A stretch of DNA of 64,000 nucleotides from Lysobacter soli (lineage in GTDB: Bacteria; Pseudomonadota; Gammaproteobacteria; Xanthomonadales; Xanthomonadaceae). The position numbers and the translations under genes were made by a program. The stretch covers positions 1-64,000 of the forward strand of contig NZ_QTJR01000006.1 in NCBI RefSeq assembly GCF_003382285.1, written 5' to 3'. The notes under the pieces are model-generated. The model had not been told where the DNA came from. It made no database searches and was given only the letters and a program-made list of their open reading frames with translations. Shown here in pieces: positions 1-10,199 of this stretch. Position 1 is the stretch's first letter; each line of letters begins with the position of its first letter.

Positions 1-1090
1 CAAGAGCTTCCGCTCGTAAACGAGCGGGTTACTTTTGTTTCGGCAAAAGTAACCAAAACCATTCGCTCCTGACGCGATCCGCCGCTACGCGGCGGTTCCC
101 TGCGCTCCTCACTGGAAAGGGAGCGCCGCGCGAACGGACCTCGCCACATCCATGTGGCGAGCCTGCGCTCTGCGCAGGCGCCTGCGGCGGTCCAAATCGT
201 TCCAGACGATTTGTCGCTGCGCTCAGACAGCGCGCGGCTCTTCGCCCCTTTCCAGCTCCGGTGCTCGGCTCGCTTTAAGTCGCTGGCAGATCACGAGCGT
301 GAAGCGCAGAGCCAAAGCAGGAGCGCAACGCGCGAACCCAGGTCGTCGTCCCGGCGAAGGCCGGGATCCAGGCCCGTACGCTCGGGCACACTTCAACAAC
401 AAACGATCACATCGTCATTCCAGCGAATACTGGAATTCATTTGTTGTTGCTTCTGCGTGGTGGCGAAGAGCACCGCGAGTGCCATCGTGAACGCTCGCCC
501 CAACCCTCACCCCAACCCCTCTCCCGGTGGGAGAGGGGCTAAAACGCGCACCGTCTTTCCAGCGAATGTCGGGATCCACCTGATCCTGCTGTTGCTGTTG
601 CTGTTGCTGTTGAACAGCCTGACAAGTCGCAAGCCCCGAGGGGCGCCGCACAGGATGTGCGGCGGTGAGCGCTGAGCCATGGATGGCGAATCGCGAACGC
701 GCCTACTCGCTTTCCGGTCGTGGGATTGATTTGGGCAAATGGAAGGCCCTTTCTTTTGGTTACTTTTCTTTGGGCAAACAAAGAAAAGTGACCCGAACGC
801 CGTAGGCGATCGGAAGCTTGGCTAGTGATTCTTCTTTCTTTGCCGGGCTACGGGGAAAGCGTGGAACGTCCCTGGATTCCCGCCTTCGCGGGAATGACGG
901 TGAGGTGCAGAACCGTCGAGAGAGTGCCCGAACGCTACAGGCCTGGATCCCGGCCTTCGCCGGGATGACGGTGAAGTGGATTACCGGCACAAGAGTGCGC
1001 TAGCTCTACGGGCCTGCGTCCCGGCTTTCGCCGGGATGACGATGAAGGGCGGCATGACGCGTGAGGTTGGCCGAACGACGGCCAGCCGGC
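1..1090. repeat. Non-coding region with composite and REP-like repeats
   Basis: No convincing gene is present; the open frames here read through palindromes. The region contains a hairpin around 27-56 (GTTACTTTT / AAAAGTAAC) and REP-like palindromes of the type CCCGGCGAAGGCCGGG at about 343-377, 411-442, 869-900, 942-975 and 1013-1045. It also holds a block of CCCTCACCCCAACCCCTCTC followed by an inverted copy of its end (502-540), a GCTGTT microsatellite (about 585-615), and a second TTACTTTTCTTT palindrome at 757-797. The part from 587 to 1048 recurs at 13278-13855. Confidence 0.85.
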
Positions 1091-2497
<1,407 letters not shown>

Positions 2498-2586
2498 GCC
2501 GCCATGATCGCAGCTGGCGGCGTGAATGCGCCACGCGGCGGCGGTGTTTATCCTCGCGGCATCGGCTACAGGCCCTCGCACGCGCC

Positions 2587-3180
2587 ATGGAAACGACCGT
2601 CGCCGCCAGCGATCCGCAGTTCGCGCACATCCGCATCGTGCTGGGCATCGTGCTGGGCCTGGCGCTCACCACCCTGCTCAAGGGAATGGCGAAGTTCGTC
2701 CAGCACCCGGGACGCGAGCGCATCTACGGCGTGCACCTGGGCTGGGCGCTGTCGATGTTCATCCTGCTGGTGCATTTCTGGTGGTGGGAATTCGGACTGG
2801 TGCGCGTGCACCCGTGGAGCTTCACGTCCTACGCGTTCCTGGTCCTCTACGTGGTGGTGCTGTTCCTGCTGTGCACGCTGCTGTTCCCGGACGACCTGGC
2901 CGATTACAGCGGGTGGCGCGATTACTTCCAGTCACGACGCAGCTGGTTCTTCGGAATCATGGCCGCGCTGTACGTGATCGACTTCGTCGACACGCTGATC
3001 AAGGGCAAGCCCTACTACGAGCACTTCGGCGTCGAATACCCGATCCGCAACGCGATCATGGTCGTACTCAGCCTCGTTGCGATGAAGGTGCGCAGCGAAC
3101 GCTTCCACCGCGCGTTCGTGATCTTCGCGATCGTCTACGAGCTGTCGTGGATCTACCGGCTGTACGATTACCTGCCATGA
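2587..3180 (+). CDS. Integral membrane protein of unknown function
   Basis: A 197-residue protein with about five hydrophobic segments, the first at residues 17-34. No catalytic motif is recognisable and I cannot name a family. Aromatic-rich stretches (HFWWWEFGLV, YRLYDYL) suggest helices at the membrane interface. Its stop overlaps the start of the next gene (ATGA at 3177-3180), so the two are probably translationally coupled, though the functions look unrelated. The ATG at 2587 is divergent from dbpA, and about 90 bp separate the two starts. Confidence 0.75.
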   Translation: METTVAASDPQFAHIRIVLGIVLGLALTTLLKGMAKFVQHPGRERIYGVHLGWALSMFILLVHFWWWEFGLVRVHPWSFTSYAFLVLYVVVLFLLCTLLFPDDLADYSGWRDYFQSRRSWFFGIMAALYVIDFVDTLIKGKPYYEHFGVEYPIRNAIMVVLSLVAMKVRSERFHRAFVIFAIVYELSWIYRLYDYLP

Positions 3181-3446
3181 GTTCCGACGCCGACATCGCC
3201 GCGCCCTGGTACGTCTACCTGCTGGAATGCCGCGACGGCAGCCTGTACACGGGCATCACGACCGATGTCGCGCGGCGCTACGCGCAGCACTTGGCGGGAA
3301 AAGGCGCGCGCTACACGCGCTCGCGCCCGCCGGTGCGGTTGCTGGGGCAGTTCCCGCATCCGGACCGCGCATCGGCCAGCCGCGCCGAACACGCGATCAA
3401 GCAGCTTCGCCCCGAGCAGAAACGTGCGCTCTGCGCGGGCGCATGA
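3177..3446 (+). CDS. GIY-YIG nuclease-like protein (YhbQ/UPF0213 family)
   Basis: An 89-residue single-domain GIY-YIG protein. The signature appears as YVYLLECRDGSLYTGITTDV at residues 11-30, with the downstream Arg (ARRYAQH) and the conserved KGARYTRSRPPVRLL segment. Bacterial members of this family are small stand-alone proteins with the GIY-YIG fold; YhbQ-type proteins are suspected DNA nucleases, but a cellular role is not settled. It overlaps the upstream membrane-protein gene by 4 nt. Confidence 0.88.
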   Translation: MSSDADIAAPWYVYLLECRDGSLYTGITTDVARRYAQHLAGKGARYTRSRPPVRLLGQFPHPDRASASRAEHAIKQLRPEQKRALCAGA

Positions 3447-3482
3447 GCGTATCCTGAGCGCCCTCGCACGCCGGCCCTTTCC

Positions 3483-3707
3483 ATGCAGCACATCGATTTC
3501 GAACTCGACCGCGACCACGACCACGTCGAACTCAACCAGCTGCTCAAGCTGGTCGGCCTGTGCGACAGCGGCGGCGCGGGCAAGGCGATCGTCGCCAGCG
3601 GCGCGGTGGCGGTGGACGGCGAGGTCGAGCTGCGCAAGACCGCCAAGATCCGCGCGGGGCAGACGGTGGTGCTGGACGACGTGGAAATCCGCGTCCGCGG
3701 CGTCTGA
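3483..3707 (+). CDS. S4-domain RNA-binding protein (YbcJ-like)
   Basis: A 74-residue protein consisting of one S4 RNA-binding fold. The pattern LNQLLKLVGLCDSGGAGKAI, then GAVAVDGEVELRK, then KIRAGQTVVLDD is typical of YbcJ/RlbA-like small S4 proteins. It is likely a cytoplasmic RNA or ribosome binder. It lies 36 bp after the GIY-YIG gene in the same direction and ends exactly where the convergent membrane-protein gene ends (3707/3708). Confidence 0.85.
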   Translation: MQHIDFELDRDHDHVELNQLLKLVGLCDSGGAGKAIVASGAVAVDGEVELRKTAKIRAGQTVVLDDVEIRVRGV

Positions 3708-4853
3708 TCAGACCAGCATCGAGAACAGTTTCCGCACCAGGTCTTCCAGCGGCATGACCAGCAACCCGAGCGGCAGCAGCGGGATCACCGTCGCGCCGAT
3801 GAACTGCAGCAGGATCCAGCGCTGCACCGGCACCGTCCCCATGCTGCTCGCCGTGGCATAGACGGCGGTGAGGTCCGCCAGCGCCGAGGGGTCGCCGCCA
3901 TCGAGGATCGGCGCCGCCTTCCGCCGCGCAAGGCCGAGCCAGCGGTGTTCGAATTCCTCCGACGAATCGGTGCCCAGCGCGCCGTAGGCGAGCAGGCTGT
4001 TGCGCTTGAGCGCGGCGAGCTTCGGCGTGAGCAGCAGCAGCGGCGCGAGTATCACGCCCAGCATGAGCACGGCGTAGCCGCCGAGGAGCATGTGCAGGCT
4101 GGCGAAGGGAACGCCGAGGTATTTGACCTCCACCGCGCAGCTGCCGGCGACGAGCAGGCTCGCGACCAGCGGCATCACCAGGAACGCCGCGTGCGCATAG
4201 CCGAGGAAACCGACGCCGCCGTAACCGTCGGGATGCGACGCATGCAGCGAGAGGTTCAACCGCGAGAAACGCGTGAGCAGGACGACCCACAGCACGAAAC
4301 GCCACAGCCACAGGAACGCCAGGAACCGGAACACCGGGAAACCGACCCACCACAGCCACGCGCCCGCACGCGTGAACTGCGGGCCGTCGTTGCGCCAGTT
4401 GGTGGCCTGCTCGTACAGCGGCAGGGACGGCGCGCCGAACGAGGCGCCGATCGCCAGCGCGAACAGGATCAGCTCGGGCCACGGCGAATCGCGCAAGCGC
4501 CGCAGCGTCGAGAGTGCGCGTTTGAAGTTCGCGTTGTCGCCTGGCTCCACCAGGTTGCGCAGATGTTCGAGCGAACGCCACATGCGCTCGTCCGCGAGCG
4601 GCGCGGCGAGAACGAGCATCGGCAGCGCCAGCACGAACCGCGCCCAGACGTTGTAGTCGCGCAGCAGCGGCACCGATACGCCACGCAGGAGGCGCCCATC
4701 CACCGCGCTGAGCACGATCACCGGAAGCAGCACGATCAGCAGCAGTGCACCGGCGATCCACGGCGCGTATGCGCGCGCGGTCCACGCGACGCCTCCGGCA
4801 TGCGACAGCCGGTACAGCAGGCCGCCGCGCATCAACGACAGACGCTCGTCCAT
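3708..4853 (-). CDS. Multi-pass membrane protein, unknown function
   Basis: A 381-residue polytopic protein with about six to seven hydrophobic segments. The first follows a short N-terminal cytoplasmic part (YAPWIAGALLLIVLLPVIVL). A conserved-looking cytosolic stretch (NLSLHASHPDGYGGVGFLGY) lies between membrane segments. No enzyme motif is seen and the family is not named here. The start at 4853 leaves about 80 bp to the next gene on the same strand. Confidence 0.75.
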   Translation of the reverse strand: MDERLSLMRGGLLYRLSHAGGVAWTARAYAPWIAGALLLIVLLPVIVLSAVDGRLLRGVSVPLLRDYNVWARFVLALPMLVLAAPLADERMWRSLEHLRNLVEPGDNANFKRALSTLRRLRDSPWPELILFALAIGASFGAPSLPLYEQATNWRNDGPQFTRAGAWLWWVGFPVFRFLAFLWLWRFVLWVVLLTRFSRLNLSLHASHPDGYGGVGFLGYAHAAFLVMPLVASLLVAGSCAVEVKYLGVPFASLHMLLGGYAVLMLGVILAPLLLLTPKLAALKRNSLLAYGALGTDSSEEFEHRWLGLARRKAAPILDGGDPSALADLTAVYATASSMGTVPVQRWILLQFIGATVIPLLPLGLLVMPLEDLVRKLFSMLV

Positions 4854-4931
4854 TCGCGCACCACGCAGGGTGGGTGGATTGCGGCGAACCTTAGCAGGCG
4901 CGGGTTGACGCGGAGTGAGAACGTCCCGCCG

Positions 4932-5381
4932 TCAGAACGGCTTGGCGAGCACCAGGAAGACGATCGCCACCAGCAGCAGTACCGGCAATTCGTTGAACCA
5001 GCGCAGCGCCGTCGACGACGGCAGCGTGCGGCCGGCATCCACGCCCTTCAACCAGCGCCCGGCGACGGTGAAATGGGCGAGCATCAGCACGACCAGCGCC
5101 AGCTTCGCGTGCAACCAGCCGGCACCGGGGCCGACCATCGTCGGGAAGCCCGGCAACACCTTGTAGCCCAGCCACAGCACCAGTCCGAACGCGAACGCCA
5201 GCCCGAACATCATGTGCCCGAAGCGGTACAGGCGGCGGCCCATCAGCACCAGCCGCGCACGCACCGCGGGCTCGTTCCCGGCTTCGGCGATGTTCACCAG
5301 GATGCGCGGCAGGTAGAACACCCCGCCCATCCAGGCCATCACGAACACGAGGTGGGCGGTCTTGATCCAGAAATAGGCCAT
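4932..5381 (-). CDS. HemJ/CopD-like integral membrane protein
   Basis: A 149-residue four-helix membrane protein. The N-terminus (MAYFWIKTAHLVFVMAWMGG followed by VFYLPRI) has the His and the W-x-G-x-x-Y-L-P-R pattern shared by the CopD/HemJ group. HemJ is the oxygen-independent-type protoporphyrinogen IX oxidase of many proteobacteria; CopD family members are linked to copper handling. Length and N-terminal pattern fit HemJ better, but a search is needed to separate the two. The start at 5381 was chosen because an upstream in-frame ATG adds 18 polar residues unlike the family. Confidence 0.75.
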   Translation of the reverse strand: MAYFWIKTAHLVFVMAWMGGVFYLPRILVNIAEAGNEPAVRARLVLMGRRLYRFGHMMFGLAFAFGLVLWLGYKVLPGFPTMVGPGAGWLHAKLALVVLMLAHFTVAGRWLKGVDAGRTLPSSTALRWFNELPVLLLVAIVFLVLAKPF

Positions 5382-5483
5382 GGAAATCCTCGGCGGATGG
5401 CAGGTGGCTGTCGCGAGCGGCGCACAGGATCGCATAGCGCACGCGCAGATCGCTCACGGTGAGCGCGCCCGTACAATCGCCCG

Positions 5484-6092
5484 ATGACCAAACACTACGA
5501 TCAGGCCTACTTCGAACGCTGGTATCGCGAATCCTCGAAGAAGGACCACGCCGTCGGCAGCGCCGCGCGGCTCACGCGCAAGGTGGCCCTCGCCGTGGCC
5601 ACTGCCGAGTACCACCTCGAACGCCCGATCCGCACCGTGCTCGACATCGGCTGCGGCGAAGGCGCATGGCGTGCGCCGCTGCTGAAGCTTCGGCCGAAGG
5701 CGTCCTACCTCGGCTTCGACAGCAGCGAGTACGCGGTGCGTCGCTTCGGTGCGCGACGCAACCTGCACTTCGCGCGTTTCGCCGATTTCGCGCAGTTGCG
5801 CCCCTGCCCGCCCGTCGACCTGCTGGTCTGCAGCGACGTCATGCACTACCTGGAAAGCCGCGAGCTCGATCGCGGCCTGCCGGGTCTCGCGGAGTTGTGT
5901 GGCGGCGTCGCGTTCCTGGAGACCTTCACTGGCGAGGACGAGACCGACGGCGACAACGTCGATTTCCATCCTCGCCCGGCCCGGTTCTATCGCCAGCGGT
6001 TCGCGAAGGCGGGTTTCGTGCCGCTGGGCTCGCACCTGTGGCTGTCGCCGGCCATGACCGACCGCCTGGTCGCGCTCGAACGACCGTCCTGA
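5484..6092 (+). CDS. SAM-dependent class I methyltransferase
   Basis: A 202-residue protein with the Rossmann methyltransferase core. Motif I is VLDIGCGEGAW (about residues 52-62), followed by the acidic end of strand 2 (LGFDSSEYAVRRF) and a motif IV-like VDLLVCSDVMHYL. The substrate cannot be read from the sequence. The short N-terminal part (KHYDQAYFERWYRESSKKDH) is typical of small Xanthomonadaceae methyltransferases of unassigned substrate. It is divergent from the HemJ/CopD-like gene, with about 100 bp between the starts. Confidence 0.85.
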   Translation: MTKHYDQAYFERWYRESSKKDHAVGSAARLTRKVALAVATAEYHLERPIRTVLDIGCGEGAWRAPLLKLRPKASYLGFDSSEYAVRRFGARRNLHFARFADFAQLRPCPPVDLLVCSDVMHYLESRELDRGLPGLAELCGGVAFLETFTGEDETDGDNVDFHPRPARFYRQRFAKAGFVPLGSHLWLSPAMTDRLVALERPS

Positions 6093-6200
6093 GGCACCTC
6101 ACGCCCATTCAGCCGCCCCATTAACGTGTCGCCCGGATCGTTCCGTTATGCTGCGACGCAGCATGCGGCCCGACCCGGGCCCGCCACCGGATTCGAACCG

Positions 6201-7466
6201 ATGCTCTATCAGATGCACGAACTGGGCCGCGCGTGGATGGCCCCGATGACGTACTGGGCTGAAGCGTGCGCCAAGATGTTCGGCGCGCAGGGCGGTTGGC
6301 TGTCGTCCCTGCCCGGCGCCGCGCAGACCGCGGCCGGATGCGAGCTGCTGTACCGCATCGGCAAGGACTACGAGAAGCCCGAGTTCGGCATCCACTCCAT
6401 CGACATCGACGGCACCGTGTATCCGGTGATCGAGCGCGAGATGGCGCGCAAGCCGTTCTGCCGGCTGCTGCGCTTCAAGCGTTACGCCGACGACGCCGGC
6501 AACCTGCGCGACCTGAAGGAGCAGCAGCCTGTCCTGGTCGTCGCGCCGCTGTCCGGGCATCACGCGACGCTGCTGCGCGACACCGTGCGCACGCTGCTGC
6601 GCGACCACAAGGTCTACATAACCGACTGGGTCGACGCGCGCATGGTGCCGGTGGGCGACGGCGAGTTCTCGCTCGACGATTACATCGAGTACGTGCAGGA
6701 CTTCATCCGCCAGATCGGCGCCGAGACGCTGCACGTGGTGAGCGTGTGCCAGCCGACGGTGCCGGTGCTCGCCGCGATCTCGCTGATGGCGGCACGTGGT
6801 GAAACGACGCCGCGCTCGATGGTGATGATGGGCGGCCCGATCGACACGCGCCAGAACCCGACGAAGGTCAACGACCTGGCCACGCACGAGCCGCTGTCGT
6901 GGTTCGAGGACAACCTGATCCAGCACGTGCCGGCGAACTATTCCGGCCACGGTCGCCGCGTGTATCCCGGCTTCCTGCAGCACGGCGGCTTCGTCGCGAT
7001 GAATCCCGAGCGGCATTTCCAGTCGCACTGGGATTTCTACATGCACCTGGTGAAGGGCGACCTCGACGACGCCGCTGCGCATCGCCGCTTCTACGACGAA
7101 TACAACGCGGTGCTCGACATGCCCGCCGAGTACTACCTGCAAACGGTGCGCATCGTCTTCCAGGAACACCTGCTGCCGCGCGGCGAGTGGGACGTGCGCG
7201 GCGAACGCGTGGATCCGTCGAAGATCCACCGCACCGCGCTGCTCACCATCGAGGGCGAGCTGGACGACATCTCCGGCCAGGGCCAGACGCGCGCCGCGCA
7301 CACGCTGTGCACGGGCATCGCGGAAGAGGATCGCGAACACCTCACCGTGGACGGCGCCGGGCATTACGGCATCTTCAGCGGCCGCCGCTGGCGCACGCAG
7401 GTGTACCCGCAGGTGCGCGACTTCATCGCCCGCCATGCTGAACGGCGCGTTCCGGAAGCGCCTTGA
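6201..7466 (+). CDS. phaZ: Intracellular polyhydroxybutyrate depolymerase
   Basis: A 421-residue alpha/beta-hydrolase of the intracellular PHB depolymerase family, which mobilises stored polyhydroxyalkanoate. The start MLYQMHELGRAWMAPMTYWA is typical, so the ATG at 6201 is preferred over the ATG 25 codons upstream. In place of the usual Ser lipase box it has SVCQPTVP, putting a nucleophilic Cys at residue 183 as known for PhaZ1 of Ralstonia/Cupriavidus. The late His lies in VDGAGHYGIFSG. No PHA synthase gene is in the window. Confidence 0.88.
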   Translation: MLYQMHELGRAWMAPMTYWAEACAKMFGAQGGWLSSLPGAAQTAAGCELLYRIGKDYEKPEFGIHSIDIDGTVYPVIEREMARKPFCRLLRFKRYADDAGNLRDLKEQQPVLVVAPLSGHHATLLRDTVRTLLRDHKVYITDWVDARMVPVGDGEFSLDDYIEYVQDFIRQIGAETLHVVSVCQPTVPVLAAISLMAARGETTPRSMVMMGGPIDTRQNPTKVNDLATHEPLSWFEDNLIQHVPANYSGHGRRVYPGFLQHGGFVAMNPERHFQSHWDFYMHLVKGDLDDAAAHRRFYDEYNAVLDMPAEYYLQTVRIVFQEHLLPRGEWDVRGERVDPSKIHRTALLTIEGELDDISGQGQTRAAHTLCTGIAEEDREHLTVDGAGHYGIFSGRRWRTQVYPQVRDFIARHAERRVPEAP

Positions 7467-7521
7467 CGTAGGGGCCGCGCGCCCTGAAAACAGGGGTTCC
7501 CCCGACGCGAGGCCCCCCCCC

Positions 7522-7824
7522 ATGGATTGTCCCGTCTGCCGTGACGTCAAACTGGCGATGACCGATCGCCAGGGCATCGAAATCGACTACTGCCCGCAAT
7601 GCCGCGGCGTCTGGCTGGATCGCGGCGAGCTCGACAAGCTGATCGAACGCGCCTCCGCCGATGCGCCGCCGTCGCGTGCGCAGGCCTCGCCGCCTCCGCC
7701 GCCTCCGATGCGCGAGCAGCCGCGCGGGTATGGGCACTCGGACGAGTACAAGTCCGGACACTACAAGTCCGATTACAAGTACAAGAAGAAGAAAAATCTG
7801 CTCGGCGAGTTGTTCGATTTTTGA
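7522..7824 (+). CDS. Small TFIIB-type zinc-ribbon protein
   Basis: A 100-residue protein with one N-terminal zinc ribbon: CPVC at residues 3-6 and CPQC about 24 residues later, followed by GVWLDRGELDKL, the hallmark of the bacterial zf-TFIIB family. The middle is Pro-rich and the C-terminal third is a Lys/Tyr-rich tail with repeated YKS steps (EYKSGHYKSDYKYKKKKN). The function is unknown; such proteins may bind nucleic acid or act as metal-binding adaptors. The ATG at 7522 starts directly before the zinc ribbon. Confidence 0.82.
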   Translation: MDCPVCRDVKLAMTDRQGIEIDYCPQCRGVWLDRGELDKLIERASADAPPSRAQASPPPPPPMREQPRGYGHSDEYKSGHYKSDYKYKKKKNLLGELFDF

Positions 7825-8072
7825 GGAGCATTGCCACTCCCACCGGTCATCCCGGCGAAGGCCGGGATCCAGGCTCCTGGCGCTTGGGCACTGCATCGAC
7901 GATGCACGGTGTCATCGTCATTCCAGCGGAAGCTGGAATCCATCTCGCTTCTGCGTTCGAGACCTGAAGCAGCAGCGCAGCGCTGCATGACACGGGTCGT
8001 TCGCCACTGCGGCTTCGTTGCCCCTCACCCCAACCCCTCTCCCGCTGGGAGAGGGGCTGAAAGCGGCCAGAC
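7825..8072. repeat. Intergenic REP-like palindromes
   Basis: This contains two REP-like palindromes of the same two kinds seen elsewhere: CCCGGCGAAGGCCGGG at about 7853-7870, and CCAGCGGAAGCTGG at about 7920-7935. A copy of the CCCTCACCCCAACCCCTCTC block with its inverted end follows at about 8021-8058. It lies between two convergent genes. Confidence 0.8.
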
Positions 8073-10199
8073 TCACGCCCGCAACTGCAGGAACTCATCC
8101 ACCGTCACCGGATGCCCCAGCCAGTAGCCCTGGGCGAAATCGCATCCGCGTTCGCGCAGGATCGCGTACTGGCCTTCCTTCTCCACGCCCTCGGCGACGA
8201 CCAGGATGCCCAGCGAATGCGCCATCGCGATGATCGCGGTCGTCAGCGCCAGGTCGTCCGGATCGCGCAACACGTCGGCGACGAAGCTGCGGTCGATCTT
8301 CACGCCGTCGACCGGTACGCGGCGCAGGTGGCTCAGGCCCGAGAAGCCGGTGCCGAAATCGTCCAGCCACACGCGTACGCCCATGCCGCGCAGCTCCGAC
8401 AGCAGCGCGCTCGCGTGCAGTTCGTCGCCGATGACGGCCGTCTCGGTGAGTTCCAGATGGAGCAGGTCGGCGGCCAGTCCCGTGTCGCGCAGGCACGCCG
8501 ATACGACGTTCGGCAAATCGCCGTTGCGCAGCTGGCGCGGCGAGACGTTCACCGCGACGAACAGCGGCTCGGCATCCTTGCGCACCTTCTGCCACGCCAC
8601 CGCGTCCGAACACGCCGCGTGCAGCACCTGCGGGCCGAGCACTTCGATCAGGCCGCTCTGCTCGGCCACGTCGATGAAGACCGACGGCGCGACGAAACCC
8701 AGTTCCGGATGGCGCCAGCGCAGCAGCGCTTCGGCGCCGATCATCGCGCCATCGACCAGGCGGAACACCGGCTGGTACACCAGGCTCAGTTCGCCGCGAT
8801 CCCACGCGCCGCGCAGTTCCTGTTCCAGGTGCACGCGACGCTCGACTGCCTGGTTCATCGCGCGGCTGTAGAAGCGGAAGCAGTTCTTGCCGGCGACCTT
8901 CGCCTGGTACATCGCGATGTCGCCGTTCTTCATCAGCGTGGTACCGCTGGCGGCGTCTTCGGGGAAGAGAGTGATGCCGATGGACGTGCCAAGGAACACC
9001 TGCCGCCCCTGCACTTCCACCGGTGCGCCGAGGTCGACGACCAGCGTTTCGGCGAGCTTCGTCGCCAGCGTGCGCACGTCGTCCTGCGGGTCGTCCTTGC
9101 CCTGCACGAGGATCACGAACTCGTCGCCGCCGAAGCGGGCCAGCAGCGCATCCTCGCCGCCCACGCGCGCGACCGCGCTCTCGATGCGGTGCGCGCACTC
9201 GAGCAGGACGTCGTCGCCGGCATCGTGGCCGAGCGTGTCGTTCACACGCTTGAAGTCGTCGATGTCGGCGAACAACAGCGCGAGCTGCCGGCTGTCGCTC
9301 TGTGCGAGGCGTTCGTCCAGCGATTCGCGGAACGCGAGCCGGTTCGCCAGCCCCGTCAGCGCATCGGTGTAGGCCATGCGGCGGATCTCGCGATCGTGCC
9401 GCGCGAGGCTGCGGCTCATGCGATCGAACGCGCGCATCAGGTCGCCGACTTCGTCGTTGCGGCCGTCGGCCGGCGTCGTGGTGTCGAAGTGGCCGGCTTC
9501 GATTTCCTGCGCCGATTCGGCCAGTCGCCGGATCGGTCGCACCAGCAGGCGCTGGATCAGCCACAGCGAAAGCGCGCCGAACACCAGCAGGCCCACGCCG
9601 AGCAGGCCGATCCAGATCACGTGCCGCTGACCCAACGTATCCAGCCGCGAGCGCAGCCGGTCGACGGACTGGTCCTGCAGGCGGCGCATGGCCTGCATGT
9701 CGTAACCGATGCGCACCCCGCCCACGCGCTGCTGGCCGATGAGGATCGGCATCGACACGTCCATGACGCGATCGTCGAACTGCGTGTGCAGCGCGGTCGA
9801 TGCGATGACCTGCTTCGCCATCGCGTCGTCCATGTGGCGACCGTAATGCGCGATGTCCTCGCTGCCGTCGTGCACGACCTTGCCGTCCTCGTCGTAGACG
9901 ATGACGTAGCGCACGTCGGGCGCGGCGAGCGTCGAGCGCGCGAGCGCGCCGACGGCATCGAGGTCGGAGTAATACAGCGGGTTGGTCAGGCCGGCGGCGA
10001 GCTGCGTGACGGCCGCTTCGCCCTGACGGCGCAGGCTCTGCCCGACCATGGTGCGCATGGCCTGGCGGCTGACGCCTTCGACCTCGCGGCGCATCTGCTC
10101 CTGCCGGTTGAGCAGCAGGGCGACCAGCGCGATCACCACCAGCATCGCCACGCCCATCAGGGCGAGGAAGCGCGCCTGCAGCCCCATGCGCAGCTTCAT
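8073..10199 (-). CDS. Membrane GGDEF/EAL protein (cyclic di-GMP turnover)
   Basis: A 708-residue inner-membrane sensor. Order: transmembrane helix at about 10-30, a periplasmic region of about 150 residues, a second transmembrane helix (VIWIGLLGVGLLVFGALSLW), HAMP (RPIRRLAESAQEI), GGDEF with an intact FGGDEF site, then EAL with EALLRW, the DDFGTGFSGLSHL loop and AEGVE. Both catalytic domains look complete, so it may make or degrade c-di-GMP, or do both. The inhibitory RxxD site before GGDEF is absent (GEDA at that position). It overlaps the upstream binding-protein gene by ATGA at 10196-10199, suggesting that protein is its ligand sensor. Confidence 0.9.
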   Translation of the reverse strand: MKLRMGLQARFLALMGVAMLVVIALVALLLNRQEQMRREVEGVSRQAMRTMVGQSLRRQGEAAVTQLAAGLTNPLYYSDLDAVGALARSTLAAPDVRYVIVYDEDGKVVHDGSEDIAHYGRHMDDAMAKQVIASTALHTQFDDRVMDVSMPILIGQQRVGGVRIGYDMQAMRRLQDQSVDRLRSRLDTLGQRHVIWIGLLGVGLLVFGALSLWLIQRLLVRPIRRLAESAQEIEAGHFDTTTPADGRNDEVGDLMRAFDRMSRSLARHDREIRRMAYTDALTGLANRLAFRESLDERLAQSDSRQLALLFADIDDFKRVNDTLGHDAGDDVLLECAHRIESAVARVGGEDALLARFGGDEFVILVQGKDDPQDDVRTLATKLAETLVVDLGAPVEVQGRQVFLGTSIGITLFPEDAASGTTLMKNGDIAMYQAKVAGKNCFRFYSRAMNQAVERRVHLEQELRGAWDRGELSLVYQPVFRLVDGAMIGAEALLRWRHPELGFVAPSVFIDVAEQSGLIEVLGPQVLHAACSDAVAWQKVRKDAEPLFVAVNVSPRQLRNGDLPNVVSACLRDTGLAADLLHLELTETAVIGDELHASALLSELRGMGVRVWLDDFGTGFSGLSHLRRVPVDGVKIDRSFVADVLRDPDDLALTTAIIAMAHSLGILVVAEGVEKEGQYAILRERGCDFAQGYWLGHPVTVDEFLQLRA